A stretch of DNA of 23,017 bases from Chloroflexota bacterium. Its GTDB lineage: Bacteria > Chloroflexota > Dehalococcoidia > UBA2979. Numbering within the stretch: the stretch's first letter is position 1; each line of letters opens with the position of its first letter. Below the pieces are notes generated by a model, which was given only the letters and a program-made list of their open reading frames with translations, had not been told where the DNA came from and made no database searches. Location: the NCBI GenBank assembly GCA_947446155.1, contig CANFFZ010000020.1, positions 1 through 23,017 on the forward strand. Direction: 5' to 3'. Made by a program: the position numbers and the translations under genes. Below are positions 22,274 to 23,017 of the stretch, piece by piece.

Positions 22274-23017
22274 CTAGACGAGGCCGACGGCGTCCACCTC
22301 CAGGCCAAGGGTGCGGACGGTCTCGGCCGTGGGCCGGCCCGTTTCGGGATCCCAGCCCTGCTCGAGGTAGTAGGCCGTGACGACCTCGCCCATCGCCTCG
22401 TCAGTCAGGCCCTTGTGCTTCGGCAGGTCCTCCGAGAACCGCTTCGGCAGGCGGTCGTCCGCGCGGGTCATGCCTTCGCGCATGTTGAACAGACGCGCCA
22501 GGGTCAGACCACGATGCGCCGTGGCCACCATCTCCGCCTGGTCGACACCCCAGCCGGTGACGGCGTTGATGATCTCGGCGGTCTGGCCATCGTCATAGGC
22601 GAGGAAGTGGCACATGCCGACCTGATTGCGCAGCCCGTTCTTGTCGCCGGTCTGGCGCATGTGATCGCCGCCCGTGGGGGCCAGGAGGTAACTCGTGCGC
22701 ATCGGCTCCATGTGACGCGGGTCGTGCATGGCCATCTCCATGCCCTTCACCGTCGTGAGGAAGGCCTCAGAACCCTGCGCAATCTTTGCTGAGGCGCACT
22801 GGGAGCCCTCGGCGAGCAGGTCACCGAAGCCATCCCGGTACGCGATCTTGTTCAGCATCTCGATGACGGCGTCACCGTTGCTGAACTGCAACTTCACCCC
22901 GTCGGTGTCCTCGGCGGTGAGGATGCCCTTTTCGTAGCACTCCATCGCCCATGCGATCGTCGTGCCGGCGGTGATCGTGTCCATGCCGAGGTAGTTGCAG
23001 ACCTCGTTGGACTTGCA
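22274..23017 (-). CDS. Aldehyde ferredoxin oxidoreductase (tungsten type), C-terminal part; 5' end beyond the window
   Basis: The frame is open to the right edge and ends at 22274, giving the last 247 residues of an AOR-family protein (full length about 600). It contains CNYLGMDTITAGTTIAWAME, the family helix after the cofactor region. KGMEMAMHDPRHMEPMRTSYLLAPTGGDHMR is the conserved DPR...GDH segment, and NQVGMCHFLAYDDG carries the late Cys expected to bind the 4Fe-4S cluster, with Asn where many members have Asp before the LGxC motif. The family oxidises aldehydes or related substrates with a tungstopterin cofactor and ferredoxin. The missing N-terminal half would hold the CxxCxxxC ligands. 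The specific substrate cannot be stated. Confidence 0.9.
   Translation of the reverse strand, partial: CKSNEVCNYLGMDTITAGTTIAWAMECYEKGILTAEDTDGVKLQFSNGDAVIEMLNKIAYRDGFGDLLAEGSQCASAKIAQGSEAFLTTVKGMEMAMHDPRHMEPMRTSYLLAPTGGDHMRQTGDKNGLRNQVGMCHFLAYDDGQTAEIINAVTGWGVDQAEMVATAHRGLTLARLFNMREGMTRADDRLPKRFSEDLPKHKGLTDEAMGEVVTAYYLEQGWDPETGRPTAETVRTLGLEVDAVGLV

Noticed and set aside
1..23017. Mobile elements, CRISPR arrays, tRNA or rRNA genes, integration sites
   Set aside because: No transposase or integrase motifs, no regularly spaced repeats, no cloverleaf with a CCA-type end and no rRNA-like sequence were seen on either strand.

Overview
The window is a compact, GC-rich bacterial chromosome segment: about 20 protein genes, very short gaps, several 1-8 base overlaps, and no tRNA, rRNA, IS or CRISPR sequence that I can see. 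Proline/threonine-rich linkers after lipoprotein cysteines, a GC-rich T-box leader and a tungsten-type aldehyde oxidoreductase would fit a Chloroflexota (perhaps Dehalococcoidia-like) genome. This placement is an inference from gene style, not from a marker gene.

Left part (1-7.7 kb). The left edge carries, on the minus strand, the promoter and Stem I of a T-box riboswitch whose specifier reads UGG (Trp). The gene it controls lies beyond base 1. Next come tyrA and gmk (minus), and an M50 site-2-type protease with an HD-domain protein (minus). A plus-strand secreted pair follows, a TolB-like propeller and a transglycosylase-like protein, behind a promoter and a structured leader that resembles the c-di-GMP-I (GEMM) riboswitch family. 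Then a DUF6391-like protein (plus), an SRAP/YedK protein (minus) and a doubly damaged dual-specificity-phosphatase gene (minus).

Centre (7.8-15.2 kb). This is a complete phosphate module: a PhoB-like regulator and PhoR-like kinase (plus) run convergently into phoU-pstB-pstA-pstC-pstS (transcribed leftwards from pstS). A second phoU of identical length is divergent from pstS. A shared pair of short sequence blocks lies upstream of both the regulator and pstS/phoU2 and is a candidate Pho operator. A 15-bp hairpin sits between pstS and pstC.

Right part (15.3-23 kb). It holds a Tat-type lipoprotein of the AstE/M14 fold, a SAM methyltransferase followed after 1 base by an alpha/beta hydrolase, an M20 peptidase, an ElaA-like GNAT, an MFS exporter split by an in-frame TAG, an SDR dehydrogenase with a +1 frameshift, and the C-terminal part of an aldehyde ferredoxin oxidoreductase that runs off the right edge.

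Two window-wide themes stand out. First, at least six genes have a TAnnnT box exactly 6-7 bases before the start codon, which implies leaderless mRNAs. Second, three genes (phosphatase, MFS, SDR) each carry a single-base lesion whose reversal restores the family sequence. These could be real pseudogenes or consensus errors of the assembly.
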